In this document: positions 53,561-63,782 of the stretch, piece after piece
Numbering within the stretch: the first letter of the stretch is position 1
How the letters are laid out: every line of letters starts with the position of its first letter
Notes under the pieces: model-generated
Told to the model about the DNA's origin: nothing
Database searches by the model: none
The model's input: only the letters and a program-made list of their open reading frames with translations
Made by a program: the position numbers and the translations under genes
Assembly (NCBI GenBank): GCA_009829735.1
Contig: CM020618.1
Coordinates: 4,710,882 to 4,774,881, forward strand
Length of the DNA stretch: 64,000 nt
Reading direction: 5' to 3'
Origin: Pyropia yezoensis
Lineage: Eukaryota > Rhodophyta > Bangiophyceae > Bangiales > Bangiaceae

Positions 53561-55744
53561 TTACTCGTTTCCCGCCCTTGGTAGGGTGCTCTCCGCCGGG
53601 ACATCCGGCTGAGGAGGTGCCCCCTCGACGGCCAGTACTCCCCCTGGAGCTGGCTGCCTACCCGGTGCGGGTCCGGGTGCTCGGGCGGGATACCCCCCGG
53701 TGGATGCCTTGCGTTGCGCCGCTGCCCGTCGAGACTCCTCGGGGATGAGTGGGCAGGAAGACACCCAGTGCTGGGGATCCCCACACAACATACACCCGGA
53801 CGAGCCGGTCCCCCCTTGAGTTCGCATCGGGGTAGCCCCGTAGCTACGGTTGCCTCCCTCGGGCGCCCGAGTGCCTGCTCCCTGGTAGGCCTTGGGTCCT
53901 TGGGTCAACCGGAACATGGACTCCCCCAACCGGTTGGGTCGGCCCGCAATCTGCGGAGGTGCCTCCGTGCGCACCGCCCATGTTGGCAAGGGTTGGTGAG
54001 GGTTACCCGTCACCGGGGAGTACCCCGTAGTCCGCACATACGGGACGCGCCGTCCCGTTCCTTCGTTGACCTGGAACTGGGTTCCAGCCGGGGCGATGTA
54101 CGCTACCGTACCATGTTCATCAATCACCGGCGTCGCCGGTAGCAACAGGTGGCCCTGTTGGTCGACTAGAGGGTCATCCTCACCAATAGGGGTATGTTCG
54201 GTCGCCACCAGTACTGGTGCGGCCTTACGTTCCACCTTCTCTTGCCTCGGTACCGGGATAAGACTGGGCTTGCCTCCCTCACCCTTGGGCTTCGGGGCCA
54301 AGGCACACTCCGGGTGTAGAACCCGGTAGGCGTCCCCTAGGGACTTGCACATATGCATCAGTCGACTGAAGTTCGTCCGTGCCGTGTTGGCGCCTCGTGC
54401 GGATATCCGCACGTAGTTGGGTACTCCTGCGAACAGGATGGCCCGTAGCTCCCCTTCTCCGAGGAGCTTCCCCAGCTCGTAGTCGAGCTCTTGGATCCGG
54501 CGTCCAAACATCTCCTCATCCTCCCAGGACTGGGCGGTGGCAGTGCGAAGGGCCCGATAGTGGTCCTCGCACTTGTCCTCACTGAGGTAGCTGCTCAGCA
54601 GCTCCTTCAATATCCCACGGTAATCCATGGGGGTGGCCGCGACCCTCATTCCCGGCATCGGGGATGCCTGGCGAAGAATGCCTCGCACCCGTTCATCAAC
54701 AAAGAACGGGAGGATCTCCATGGCCAGCCCCTCGTTAACGAGCGCCTTGTCTGCGGCTGCCTTGAAGCTAGTCAAGAAGCCGATGACTGCCAACGGGCGT
54801 CCGTTCGGCCCCCCGAACATAGGGACTCCCTTCATAAGGGTCTGCATAGAGCGGATCGCCCGATGCGACGTATTACGCATCGATTCCGATACGGTGGTAG
54901 AGCGGTCCTCCAAACGATAACGTTCCGGAGTAAGAACCGACCGGAAGACCTCGTTGACGATCTCCGTGTCAGCGTCCTGGATATCCAGTCGCTTAGCCAG
55001 TTGATGAGCGAACTCATCGGACTCCATCCGCTTCAGTAGGCTCGCAGTTACCTGCGCGGTCATAGCTTCCACCACTGAAGATGGTACTTCAGGCGTCGGC
55101 ACCTCGGGAACCCGAGTTGCCTGGCCTCCTTCGTCGTGGGGGTACTGCGAGAGGGTACCCCCTCCCCCAATAACCGACTCTCCCCCGGCGTACGTATCCG
55201 CCGGGTCGTGTCCGCGGAGTCCGCTTCGGGTGCTCCGAGCGTATCGCTCCGTGTGACTCCGTTCCAACTCTGCCGACGAGTCGGACCCATACCCCATTGT
55301 GTCCGGTGCTTGTCCAGGAGTAGCAACCCCGGGATTGCCCCTGGTGGACTCCGAAAGTAGTCCGGCCGGTTCGAACCGTACCGGTGTGGGAGGAACACGA
55401 CGGGGTCCCGTCGTGTGCCGTGTTGACATCAACACTGCCATTGCGTCCTCCGTCCGATCTTGACGGGCGTCGAGCCCGGAAAACCGGGCCTCGATGCGGG
55501 CCAATGATGCCATCAGGGAATCCCCTGGTGAAGGAGGCGGCGGAGTGAGGTCGGTCGACGACAGTTGAGGCGGGCCCCCGCCTCCTGCCGTCCGAGCCGT
55601 GCCAAACGTCGATCCGGCACCGGAAAGCATTGGCGTCTCAATGTTATCGATCGGGTTCCCGATCCCGGTTCCCGTAGTCACCTCCGGAGTCGGCGTCGAC
55701 GCCGATCCGTCATCTTGAACGTTCCCCGTCTCTTGGGTAGACAT
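53561..55744 (-). CDS. gag: A2 gag polyprotein (727 aa)
   Basis: The structural protein of family A. I chose the ATG at 55744; the frame is open a little further but lacks another ATG. It has a Thr/Gly/Pro-rich N-terminal third, a capsid-like helical middle (about residues 220-480), a Pro-rich linker and one CCHC knuckle (CMLCGDPQHWVSSC). It ends ...RAGNE, as B gag ends SAGNE, and the codons there contain the GGGAAAC heptamer (53567-53573). Confidence 0.85.
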   Translation of the reverse strand: MSTQETGNVQDDGSASTPTPEVTTGTGIGNPIDNIETPMLSGAGSTFGTARTAGGGGPPQLSSTDLTPPPPSPGDSLMASLARIEARFSGLDARQDRTEDAMAVLMSTRHTTGPRRVPPTPVRFEPAGLLSESTRGNPGVATPGQAPDTMGYGSDSSAELERSHTERYARSTRSGLRGHDPADTYAGGESVIGGGGTLSQYPHDEGGQATRVPEVPTPEVPSSVVEAMTAQVTASLLKRMESDEFAHQLAKRLDIQDADTEIVNEVFRSVLTPERYRLEDRSTTVSESMRNTSHRAIRSMQTLMKGVPMFGGPNGRPLAVIGFLTSFKAAADKALVNEGLAMEILPFFVDERVRGILRQASPMPGMRVAATPMDYRGILKELLSSYLSEDKCEDHYRALRTATAQSWEDEEMFGRRIQELDYELGKLLGEGELRAILFAGVPNYVRISARGANTARTNFSRLMHMCKSLGDAYRVLHPECALAPKPKGEGGKPSLIPVPRQEKVERKAAPVLVATEHTPIGEDDPLVDQQGHLLLPATPVIDEHGTVAYIAPAGTQFQVNEGTGRRVPYVRTTGYSPVTGNPHQPLPTWAVRTEAPPQIAGRPNRLGESMFRLTQGPKAYQGAGTRAPEGGNRSYGATPMRTQGGTGSSGCMLCGDPQHWVSSCPLIPEESRRAAAQRKASTGGYPARAPGPAPGRQPAPGGVLAVEGAPPQPDVPAESTLPRAGNE

Positions 55745-55950
55745 AGTCACAATCAGTCAACCGACGCAACGATCACCACGAATAAGAGAGCGAGGGGGTA
55801 GATTGGGGAGAGTAACAGTAGGTCACAGTCACAGGTAAAAGCTCAACACAATCGATCAGGTCGCAACACCACGAGTACAAGAAAAGGACCGGATCCCTAT
55901 CCGTGTGCCAGGGCCGAAGACGGCGTCACCACAAGGGTGACGGAAACCCG

Positions 55951-55968
55951 TCCCCTGCTGCTCCACCA
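55951..55968 (-). other. A2 primer-binding site
   Basis: TGGTGGAGCAGCAGGGGA on the minus strand, 1 base inside the 5' LTR and identical to the family B site. The shared match is 19 nt including the mismatching A58 position, while the sequence on either side differs between families. Confidence 0.82.
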
Positions 55969-55969
55969 A

Positions 55970-56332
55970 TGTAGCACAATAGGAATCCGTCGCACGTCCA
56001 CTCTCAGGGAACACTCACCAAGGGGGATCGGCACCAACGTCACCGGGAGGCCAAGGTTGCTGTCCTTGGAGCGCAAGCCACGGGACCAAGATGGGAGCCC
56101 AAATGGGAGGGGTTTGTTGTTCTACCTTGGCCGGCGGTGGATTCGCCACCGGCCCCCTCGTTATAAACCCTCGGAGACACTACTAACTACCCTCCACCCC
56201 AAGATGCAAGTCCCCCTGGTCATACGTAACTTATAGATACCGTGACCAGTACGGACTCTCAAATTGAAAGTTAAGGATTAGAAGTAGCCCCCCTAATATT
56301 AGGGTCACAATACGGACAACCATATTGCTACA
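55970..56332 (-). repeat. A2 5' LTR (363 bp)
   Basis: The + strand starts TGTAGCA and ends TGCTACA. On the minus strand it holds GTTTATAACG (TTATAA at about 56161), a plausible TATA box at a suitable distance from gag. It is related to, but shorter than and unlike, the family B LTR. Confidence 0.88.
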
Positions 56333-56917
56333 AGTGTCCCCGGTCCTCACATACGAGGCACTGCAACGTCTTGCGAGGGGGTGGCACATCGGACATGATG
56401 TGGCCGACGGGGATGGAGGTGCATGAGTCCGCCCAAGCGCAATCACACGCAATGATTGTGGGCCCCCAAGCGTCAATCCTCTCTCCTCCCCTTCGCGAGA
56501 GCGGCAAAAGGAGCGGCGCAGGCTGTGGTCTTCTCACAGAGGCGACGGATCACGAGAACTTCTGAGTGCCTCCCGCGGCAGATAATGAGAGCGCTGTAAC
56601 GAGCGTGTCAGAGAGAGCGGTGCCACTCTTCAAAACGTACACGTCTTTTTCCCGCAGCTGTTCATCAGCCCATGATGGGACTCGGCCCAGCCGCCACGGG
56701 AACAAGGGAGAGCACTGCAACGCAGGGAACGGGCTCCAAGTGTGTGTTGGAAGCGGGATATAGCAAGTGATGGGACGCGTGGTCTGCTTGCTGCTTACAT
56801 ACACTTGCTCTGCGGGCGGCTTCGGTCTGCACGCCCTTTTGCGTGGTGCTCTTTCTGCTTGCCGACGGAGGCCTTTGCAGCCGCGCCCCTTTGGCCGCTC
56901 GACGGTCCTTCGGGCAC
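56333..56917. other. Sequence right of A2, possible interrupted zinc-knuckle frame
   Basis: Directly outside the LTR the minus strand reads CLVCEDRGHL, the first part of a C-X2-C-X4-H knuckle, preceded by a frame open from about 56537. A2 may have inserted into a coding sequence here. The rest of the stretch shows no gene. Confidence 0.3.
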
Positions 56918-56924
56918 TATAAAG
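56918..56924 (+). promoter_or_regulatory. Candidate TATA box
   Basis: TATAAAG in a GC-rich context, 395 bp before the ATG at 57319 of the unknown gene. No initiator or transcript data are available. Confidence 0.35.
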
Positions 56925-57318
56925 AAGGACGTTGGGCGGCCTCTTGGGAACGACGGCACCGACCGGCACCCCACCCTTGCGCACTCACCTTCTTCCATCG
57001 TGTTTGCTACCGTAGTTTGATCGCTCCCGACGCTCAAGCTCTAGCTCTCACGACACCTGCTTGAGTGCATGTCTGCATCATGCCTGCTCTCCTGTCTTTC
57101 GTCATTGCGCCTTTGATGTCGTTGCTCATCATGCGTGTGGTTTTGCATGACATGACTGGTGCTGGCGAGAGAGACAATGCTGTCGATATCACTTTCTTTC
57201 TTCGAACATGCCGCCGTTCTTTCTTGTCTGTGATGTGTGTGACTCTACTTGCCCCATTGCCGTGCATCGTGCCTTAATTGGACATCCTCTCGCAGCTCGC
57301 AAGACCTCTCGCTCCAAC

Positions 57319-59483
57319 ATGGGACGTGCCCCAAAGCGCCCCGCGCAGCCTGCCTACTCCGCTGGCTCGAAGGACCAGCAACGCCGTGCTTCTCTATCCG
57401 CGGCAGCTGGTGCCGTGTCTCCGCGCCCTCAGCCTCAAGGGCGTCGCGGTGCCGCCGCCGTATCACCCTGCGCGGCGTGGTCAGCGCCGACGTACGCAGC
57501 CGCTGTACGTCGGGGGGGCCCCGATGCACCTGGCCGCGCCTCTCCCCAGCCTGAAGATGCCCTTAGCGACCATAGTGGCGTCCCTTCGCAACCGAGTTCT
57601 TCTGGGGGCGCCGCGGGTGTGACCCTGCCGGGTGCTCTTCCGGCGCGCGTTGCGGAGTTTCCCTAGCTCGGCTCTCCGGGTGGCCGAAGTGCGCGTCGCC
57701 GAGCTGGCCCCTCTGGCACGAGGGGTCGTCACGCCACAGCCTCGCCCAACCCACCTCCTCCTGGCGGTGTAAGTCCTGAGTATTCCTTCCTGGCCGTGCT
57801 GACGCTTCTCCGGGTATGCGGACGCCGGAGACGGAGTCCCACTCGGGTGGCCGTGCGGGCTCGGCGGAGCGCTTACCTAGGGTATCTGGAGCTTGGGGCA
57901 CGGCTCCTCGGAAGCATCGCCGTCAAGCGGAGCGGTTCAATCGGTCAGGCCTACCCCAGCTACACGAGGCAGCGGCCCTAGCGTGCCGGCTGGCCATGGC
58001 GCTCAAGAGGCGCTGATTCCTTCGGAAAGTGCGGGCGGTGCTGCACGGCCTGTTATCGTGCCAGCCTCGCCCGCTTCGCCGTCTACCTCGGCTGGCACGA
58101 GTGCGACCTCTGCGCGCCCTCTTTTGAGCCCGAAAACTGGGGCTGCACGCGCGGGGACAATGGCGGATGCGCTTAACATTGTTACGCGCCCGCTGCTGGC
58201 CAAGGTGCATGACGTCGCTGTCGAGGGGGCCGATTTGTCCGACTCCGTCCGCGACCTGCGTGTGAAGGTAGAGATAATGGCTCGTGGCCACGAGCGCCTA
58301 GCTACCGCTCTCCAGTCGGCTTCTGGCGCCGTCTCCAAAGGCTTCATGGAGGTCCTTGATATCTTGCACCGGTTGGCTTCTGATCGCAACGGCACGACGG
58401 GTCCCCAGCAGGGCACGAGCCAGCTGGCTCAGTTGATGGCTCGCATCATCTCGGTGAAGCAGGCGTTTCGCCTTCGCTTGTCGGACCGCACTGCATCTGC
58501 GACGTGCAGTGCAGACGTGTACTGTAACACGGGCCGCACCTGGGTGGAGCTCGTGGACGTGACGGAGGACGTCCTTCGTGTTGATCGCGATGAGGCCCTG
58601 AACTGGCTGCTGAAGACGGTGCAGCTGCCCGGCCGCCGTAAAGCCAACGTGTTGGTGACCATGCGTGTATGTGCTCCTATCCTGCGTGTCAAGCCGCACT
58701 TGATGCAGATTTGGAAGCAGACTACCGTGTCGGCCTTCTTTAAGGGCATTGGCATCACACTTGAGAGCATGATGTCGGACTTGGCGACTTTGTGGCTCAA
58801 CAGTGACGCGTACATCGACTTCGAGCTTGGCAAGCCGTGCATGGTTGGCGCAACGGGGCGACTTCTCTGCATGATGGGCGGTGGCGACATGGTCACCGAG
58901 CCGACCACAGTTGGCGGACGCCCCGTCGTCCGTTGCACCCTTGGGCACGTTGCGCTGGCGTCATGCTTTGTGCGCTCTGTCTTCGAGGGGAAGGCCGGCC
59001 TACGTCCACGCCGGCGTGCGGGCCTGGGTGAGGGTATCCTTGAACAGTGGGAATCCGAGCTGGCCCGCCTTGACGGGCTCCTGCCGATGGAAGACAAGGA
59101 GCACGACGGGTTCGCAGCTGATTGACGGGCACGACGTCCGTCGCGGATTTGTCGATCTTCGTGGCCCGGGCGATGCGCAGAACCCAGACGCCAACCTCGG
59201 CGTAGCCGGCGCCTCCGCAACTGTCGGTGATGGCGCCGATGATGGAGCCGCCGCCCCTGGTGGGGGCATCGCTGGCAGTGTGCCTCCCGACGGTGCGAGT
59301 GTGTCCACGGGCGGGTATGCCGCCGCCGGAGCGGGCGCCGCCGTTGCTGCCCCCCTGGCAGCTGCTGTCGACGTTAGCGCGGCCAATGATGGCGGCGGCG
59401 ACGCCAGCGCCGCTTCTCGTGGCGAGGCGGCGATGGGCGAGCGCTCTGACCCTCTCCCCTGCCTCGCCGAGGATGATGAGTGA
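57319..59483 (+). pseudogene. Unrecognised gene region, frame changes or introns
   Basis: The ATG at 57319 opens a basic Ala/Arg/Ser-rich stretch. The best block is an open frame from 58160 to 59125 (321 aa from its first ATG). It starts with a helical, coiled-coil-like part (DLSDSVRDLRVKVEIMARGH), followed by a compact globular part with conserved-looking Cys, Trp and Leu. An Ala/Gly-rich tail follows to 59483. Coding-like text moves between frames about three times, so this is either a decayed gene or one with short introns I cannot place. I recognise no domain. It could also be a mobile-element ORF of unknown type. Confidence 0.45.
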
Positions 59484-60044
59484 GTCGGAGGCAGCGTGGC
59501 TGCCGCCTCCGCGCTTGTCGGATGGGGTGAAAAGTGCGGGTCTCTTGCCTTTCTTCTTTGGCTGTGTACTTCCCCGGTGTTCCTATTCAGATGGCAAGCT
59601 CTTCGTCTGCTATTCACGTGCTATGGCGTGCTCTGCTTCTGCTGTGTGCCAGTGTGTCTCTGCGTCTGCCCATGCTGGGTTGGCGAGCGAGAGGCGTGCA
59701 CCATGTCCACGACTGCATGCGCGGGCACTGGACTGCTCGACTGCTTTGTGTGGATCGTTCGATTGCTTTGTGTGGACTGCTCGAGTGCTTGGTGTGGATT
59801 GCTCGTGCGCTTCGTGTGGATTGCTCGCGTGCTTTGTGTGCGTTGCCGGGGCCGGGGTTGTAGGCTTTCTAGTGTACCAGCCAGCATTGATATGCGCGCT
59901 TGTGAGCCCACGCGCTGTCGCCTACGCACCGATATGCGCCATGATGAAGCACCGTGGCAGTGCCGTCCCGTACATGCTCCTTAAGGTGGCGTCAATGGGG
60001 CGCAAGAAGCGCATCCGCCCCGCGGATTAAGCTTATCCCGTGAC
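59484..60044. other. Downstream region with Cys/Leu repeat
   Basis: Between about 59725 and 59850 a degenerate unit of roughly 25-27 bp (TGCTTTGTGTGGACTGCTCG) repeats four or five times. Otherwise no gene is supported; 59940-60030 translates into a basic stretch (MGRKKRIRPAD) ending in TAA. Confidence 0.4.
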
Positions 60045-60356
60045 ATGCAGTCCCGCGTTGACCTTACAGTCGAAGAGGCCTTGGCGGGCGCCCAGATCAG
60101 CACCTCTGATTGGCGAGAGAAACTGCTGGCTCGTACTCACGATACTGTCAGTCATCTTGCCCGCGTCGGCGGATGCGTATCCCCAGCCCCTATCGGACCT
60201 GAACGAGAACGCGGAGTGATGGAGCGTCCAGCGCGCTTCTCGGACGCTCGGAACTTCACATTCGATGGCAATTCTTTGGTTGAGACGATCTACCGCGGCC
60301 AGCGCGTGACCATCCGGTCCTCCATGGCGGCCGTCCTCGTCAGCCACCCCTCCTAA
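60045..60356 (+). CDS. Hypothetical ORF (103 aa)
   Basis: ATG to TAA in sequence of ordinary composition, between the repeat region and the GC-rich tract before the kelch gene. The peptide (MQSRVDLTVEEALAGAQIST at its start) is mixed in composition with no signal, membrane segment or known motif. It might be a separate small gene, a terminal exon or chance. Confidence 0.3.
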   Translation: MQSRVDLTVEEALAGAQISTSDWREKLLARTHDTVSHLARVGGCVSPAPIGPERERGVMERPARFSDARNFTFDGNSLVETIYRGQRVTIRSSMAAVLVSHPS

Positions 60357-61179
60357 GATATCTTCTCCCCTCCCCTCCTCTCCCCCCCCCCCCGCCCTCT
60401 CCGCTCCCCGCAGACGGCGCTCCCAATAATATACCGTTTGGGTGCCCGGCCGCCCCCGCCACCACCGCCACCGCCGTCGCCGCCAGCCGCAGAAGCGTGC
60501 GCGTCGAGGGAGCCCACCCGACCGCTCCCCCCCCCACGGGCATTGTTGACAGTCGAGAGACCTCCCACGCCCCCCCCCCCACCACCGGGCACCCGGCCGG
60601 CGTTCCCGGCGGGGGCGGCATCCCCCCGGCCGCCCGGGTGCGCTGTTGACTCTACCCCCCCCGAGGGACCCCGCAGCGAGGGTGCGTCCCTCCTCCCCCT
60701 CCTCCAAAGGAATCGCCCTCCCAGTCACCCGCGTGCGTGTCCCCCCACAAAAACAGGTCGCTCCAGTCCCGCCCGCCGTCGCGCGGTGCGGTGCGGTGGG
60801 CAGTGGGGGGGGGCGCGGGGGTGGCGTGACGGCGCGACGGGCGGCAGTCGGCCCCTGGGGGCAGGGGTAACCTACATTGGTGCACCGCCGCCCCCCCTCC
60901 CCTCACCCCCATGAGCTCTCTGCTCACCCCCCCCCCCCTCGCCCTTCTCAGAGCACACAGGCGCCGGGGCTTCCCCTCACTCGCTGGTGCCACCACGTCA
61001 GGGATCCCCCGGTGCTGCCGCCCCTCCCTTTCCCCGCCGCGCCGAGTCGCCGCGGCGTCGCCTTCCCACCCTCACCCTGCAACAGCCTGCCCCCTCTCCG
61101 CCGCCCCTGCCCTCCCCCCCCCTCCCCCCCCCCACGCCCCCCCTCCCGCCCCCGGCCTTTCCAACGCGCTGTCCCCGTC
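60357..61179. other. GC-rich tract upstream of the kelch gene
   Basis: Long C runs and CCG-rich low complexity (60360-60700, 61090-61150) make most frames open on both strands, so ORFs here are not credible. An AT-rich spot at 60424-60435 (AATAATATACC) is the only TATA-like site seen. Confidence 0.5.
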
Positions 61180-62022
61180 ATGCCCGTGACGATGCGGACG
61201 GCGGCGTCGGGAGGGCGCGCCGTGGCGTTGGGGATCCGGACGGCCGCCGCCGCCGCCGCCGTCGCCGCCGCCGCGGCCGCAGCCACTGCAGGCGCGGCGG
61301 CGGCGGCGGCGGCAGCCGCACCGACGACGGCGACGACCCCCCCCCCGCCCCCCGCGTGGCGGCCCCTCCCCGCCACCGCGCCGTCGCGGCAAGACTCGTC
61401 GGTGGCGTGGTGTGGCCTCGACCGGCTGTGCCTGGTGGGCGGCTGGGACGCCCCCCCGACGCCCGTCTACGCGCTGGCCTCCCGCACATGGCAGACCGCC
61501 CCGGCCCCGCCGCTGCCGGTGCACCACGTGCAGGCCACGACAGGGGCGGACGGGTGCGTGTGGGTGGCGGGCGCCTACACGGGCACCTACCCGCGGGAGG
61601 AGGCCGTAGACCGCATCTGGACGCTCTGCGCCGACGGCGGCGGCGGGGGTGGGGCGGGGGGGGGGGTGGGCGGCGGCGGCGCCGCCGCCAGCGACGGCGG
61701 CGGCAGCGGCGGCGGCGGCAGCGGCAGCGGCTGGGTTCCCCGCCCCGGCCGCATTGGGCGCCCCCGCGGCGCCGGCGGCGCCGCGTGGCACGCCGGCAAG
61801 CTGTACCTGGTCGGCGGCCTCGTGGGCGGCCACGGCACAAACGCCACCACCGTCGGGTGGACAGACGTGTACGACCCGGCGACGGGGGAGTGGGCGGCGG
61901 GGCCAGACATGCCCCACCGGCGGGACCACTTTGGCGTCGCCGTCGTGGGGGACCGCCTCTTTGCCGCTGGCGGCCGCGTGTCGGGGCTGGCCGACAATGG
62001 GACCACCTGGATTGTGCCAGAG
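61180..62022 (+). CDS. Kelch-repeat membrane protein, exon 1 (281 codons)
   Basis: The ATG at 61180 is followed by an Ala-rich hydrophobic stretch (about residues 10-45) that could be a signal peptide. Kelch-type blades follow: a first pair around residues 70-145 (LCLVGGWD, WVAGAYTG), a Gly/Ser-rich linker, then LYLVGGLVGG, YDPATGEWAAGPDMPHRRDH and LFAAGGRV, with the Gly-Gly and Trp spacing of kelch motifs. The exon ends at GAG/GTGGAT (donor at 62023). The protein probably forms an extracellular beta-propeller. An internal ATG at 61192 is an alternative start. Confidence 0.7.
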
Positions 62023-62238
62023 GTGGATGTGCGTGCGCGACCGCGGGCCGCGCGTCTCTGGGGACAAGGGGAGGAGGAGAGGGAGGAGAAGGGGGGGGGG
62101 GGGGGGTCGTCTTAAGAGTGGCCCGGGTCGACTTGACGCCACCAGGGACAGGGCTGTGTGTGTGGGTCACTGACGAGAACATACCCCGTGTCTTCCCCTC
62201 CCCCCCCCCCCCCCCCCTCCCTGTTAAGCACCCCCCAG
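62023..62238 (+). other. Predicted phase-0 intron (216 bp)
   Basis: GT at 62023, a C-rich pyrimidine tract at about 62199-62220, and acceptor CCCCCCAG ending at 62238. The exons on both sides are in the same frame, and the join restores a kelch blade. The intron contains a G run (about 62091-62107) and a stop in the exon 1 frame. Confidence 0.65.
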
Positions 62239-62753
62239 GTGCTGGACCTGGCCACGCTGACGTGGCTCCCCCCCACAACCGCCCCCGACCTGCCCGTCCC
62301 CCGGTCCAGCGCGGGCATTACCGCCCTGGGCGGGGCGGTCTATGTGGCGGGCGGCGAGTGGACGACCGTCTACTCGGACGTCCACGCGCTGGACGTGGCG
62401 GCGGCGGTGTGGCGGCGGGCGCCGTCGCTGGTGGCGCGCCGCCATGGCGCGGGCCTCGCCGCCTGTGGGGGCGCCCTGTTGACGGCGGGGGGGGCCGCCG
62501 AGGTGGGTAGCGGGGCGGCCGTCGTCCTCGCCGAGGGGCTCTTCCCGGCCGGCACCGCGCCCACCACCTGCGCCGCCGCCGTCGCCGCCCCTCCGGCAGT
62601 GCCAGAGAGCGCCGGCGGGGGGGGGGGGGGGGGGGGGGTGAGGGTGGCCCTGACGGCAGGCCTCGCCACCGCGGGTGGGGTGCTCCTTGCCGCCGCCATT
62701 ACGGTGGGCGTGTGGGCGACCCGCCAGCGGCGCGCGGCGCGCACAGGCAGCGG

Positions 62754-62805
<52 letters not shown>

Positions 62806-63264
62806 GGCGGCAAGGGCCGCGCTGGCCCGGATGGCGGGGAGGCCACAGGCGGGGGCGCCGGCGGGGGGCCGGGCGGCCCTGGCGGCACGGCGGCCGCGTC
62901 TGCCGCTGCCATGACCGCCTCGCCCATCACGCCACCGCCCCTGGATGAGGAGCAGTGGGCCTTGTGGGCCGCCGCCGACGTTGCGGCCGCCGACGCCGCC
63001 ACAGCGGGGACGGCTGCCAAGGCGGCCAAGCTGGAGCTGCCCCCTGGCGGCGGCGGCAGCGGTGGCGGCACCGACGGGCGGCGATGGTGGTCACCCGAGC
63101 ACGGCGGCGCCTTTCCCTCCCCCCCTGCCATGCCCGCCGCCCTCCAGTCCCCGACCGTGTCGGTTTGCACGACGTGGAGCGACGCGGTGACGCTCACAAC
63201 AACATCTGGCACGGGAGACGGGGGGGGGTGGGCACAAGGGGGGAGAGGGGAGGGGGGCGGCTGA
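62239..63264 (+). CDS. Kelch-repeat membrane protein, exon 2 (341 codons)
   Basis: Continues with VLDLATLTWLPP and further kelch blades (VYVAGGEWTTVYSDVHALD, GGALLTAGG). A poly-Gly run follows, then one membrane segment at about residues 417-441 (ALTAGLATAGGVLLAAAITV), basic residues (RQRRAAR) as a stop-transfer signal, and a second Gly run of about 20. The 180-residue tail contains DEEQWALW and Ser/Thr-rich parts. With exon 1 this gives 622 aa, a type I membrane protein with an outside propeller and an inside tail. A further intron near 63226-63303 (acceptor CCCTCCCTACAG) could change the C-terminus. Confidence 0.68.
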
Positions 63265-63711
63265 GGGAGGAGGAGCACCCGCGTCACCCCCCCCTCCCTA
63301 CAGACTCCCTGATGCTCGCGCGGCCAATCCCCACACCCACCGTGTCTGTTAAAAGTCCGGCGCCGTGGTGGGACGGGCGGGTGGGGAACAGGGGGCGGCG
63401 GGGGGGTGGTTGGCCACGGAGGGGGACCATCCCCGTCGGCGCTGCGCGCCGGCACGGTGCGGCGGTGGGGTGCGGGGCCGGGGGCCTTTTGCGGGGTGCG
63501 CGCGCGCACGCCCCCCCATTAAACACACACAATAACTGAACAGGTCTCGTGGCACTCGGCGGGTGGGCTGGTGCAGCGCCCCTGGCGGTCGTGCCGTGCC
63601 CGTGGGCCCTGTCCGGCGACGGGGGGGGGGGGGGGGGGGGCGTTTCGGATGGGCGGCTGGCTCTCTGTAGCGGGGCCGAAGGGGGTCCCGTGCTGTCCCG
63701 GGCCAATGGGG
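63265..63711. other. Downstream of the kelch gene
   Basis: Probably 3' UTR or a last exon: an acceptor-like CCCTCCCTACAG ends at 63303, and ATTAAACACACACAATAACTG at 63518-63538 may hold a poly(A) signal. G runs at 63619-63640 are low complexity. Confidence 0.35.
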
Positions 63712-63782
63712 GGGGCCTTGAACGACCGCTGCAGGGACGGTCGGCGTGCACATGATCCCTGCAGCGGTCGTTACAAGGCCCC
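63712..63782. repeat. 25-bp near-perfect inverted repeat
   Basis: The arm at 63712-63736 (GGGCCTTGAACGACCGCTGC at its start) and its reverse complement at 63756-63781 differ by one inserted base, around a loop of about 19 nt. It could be a transcript hairpin, a small mobile element end pair or a processed RNA. No gene lies beyond it to 64000. Confidence 0.8.

Larger units (their letters stand above)
46650..56332 (-). mobile_element. Ty3/gypsy chromovirus, family A copy A2, 3' end missing
   Basis: This second family-A copy reads on the minus strand: 5' LTR (55970-56332), primer site, gag, pol, spacer with palindromes, antisense ORF. Homology to A1 stops at about 46650, inside the antisense ORF, so the 3' LTR and roughly 1 kb are absent and no target duplication can be checked. 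Pol carries about one break; gag is open. It is much better preserved than A1. Confidence 0.9.

Noticed and set aside
60438-61180. Long Pro- and Arg-rich ORFs on both strands before the kelch gene
   Set aside because: They arise from C-rich low-complexity DNA, which is open in most frames.
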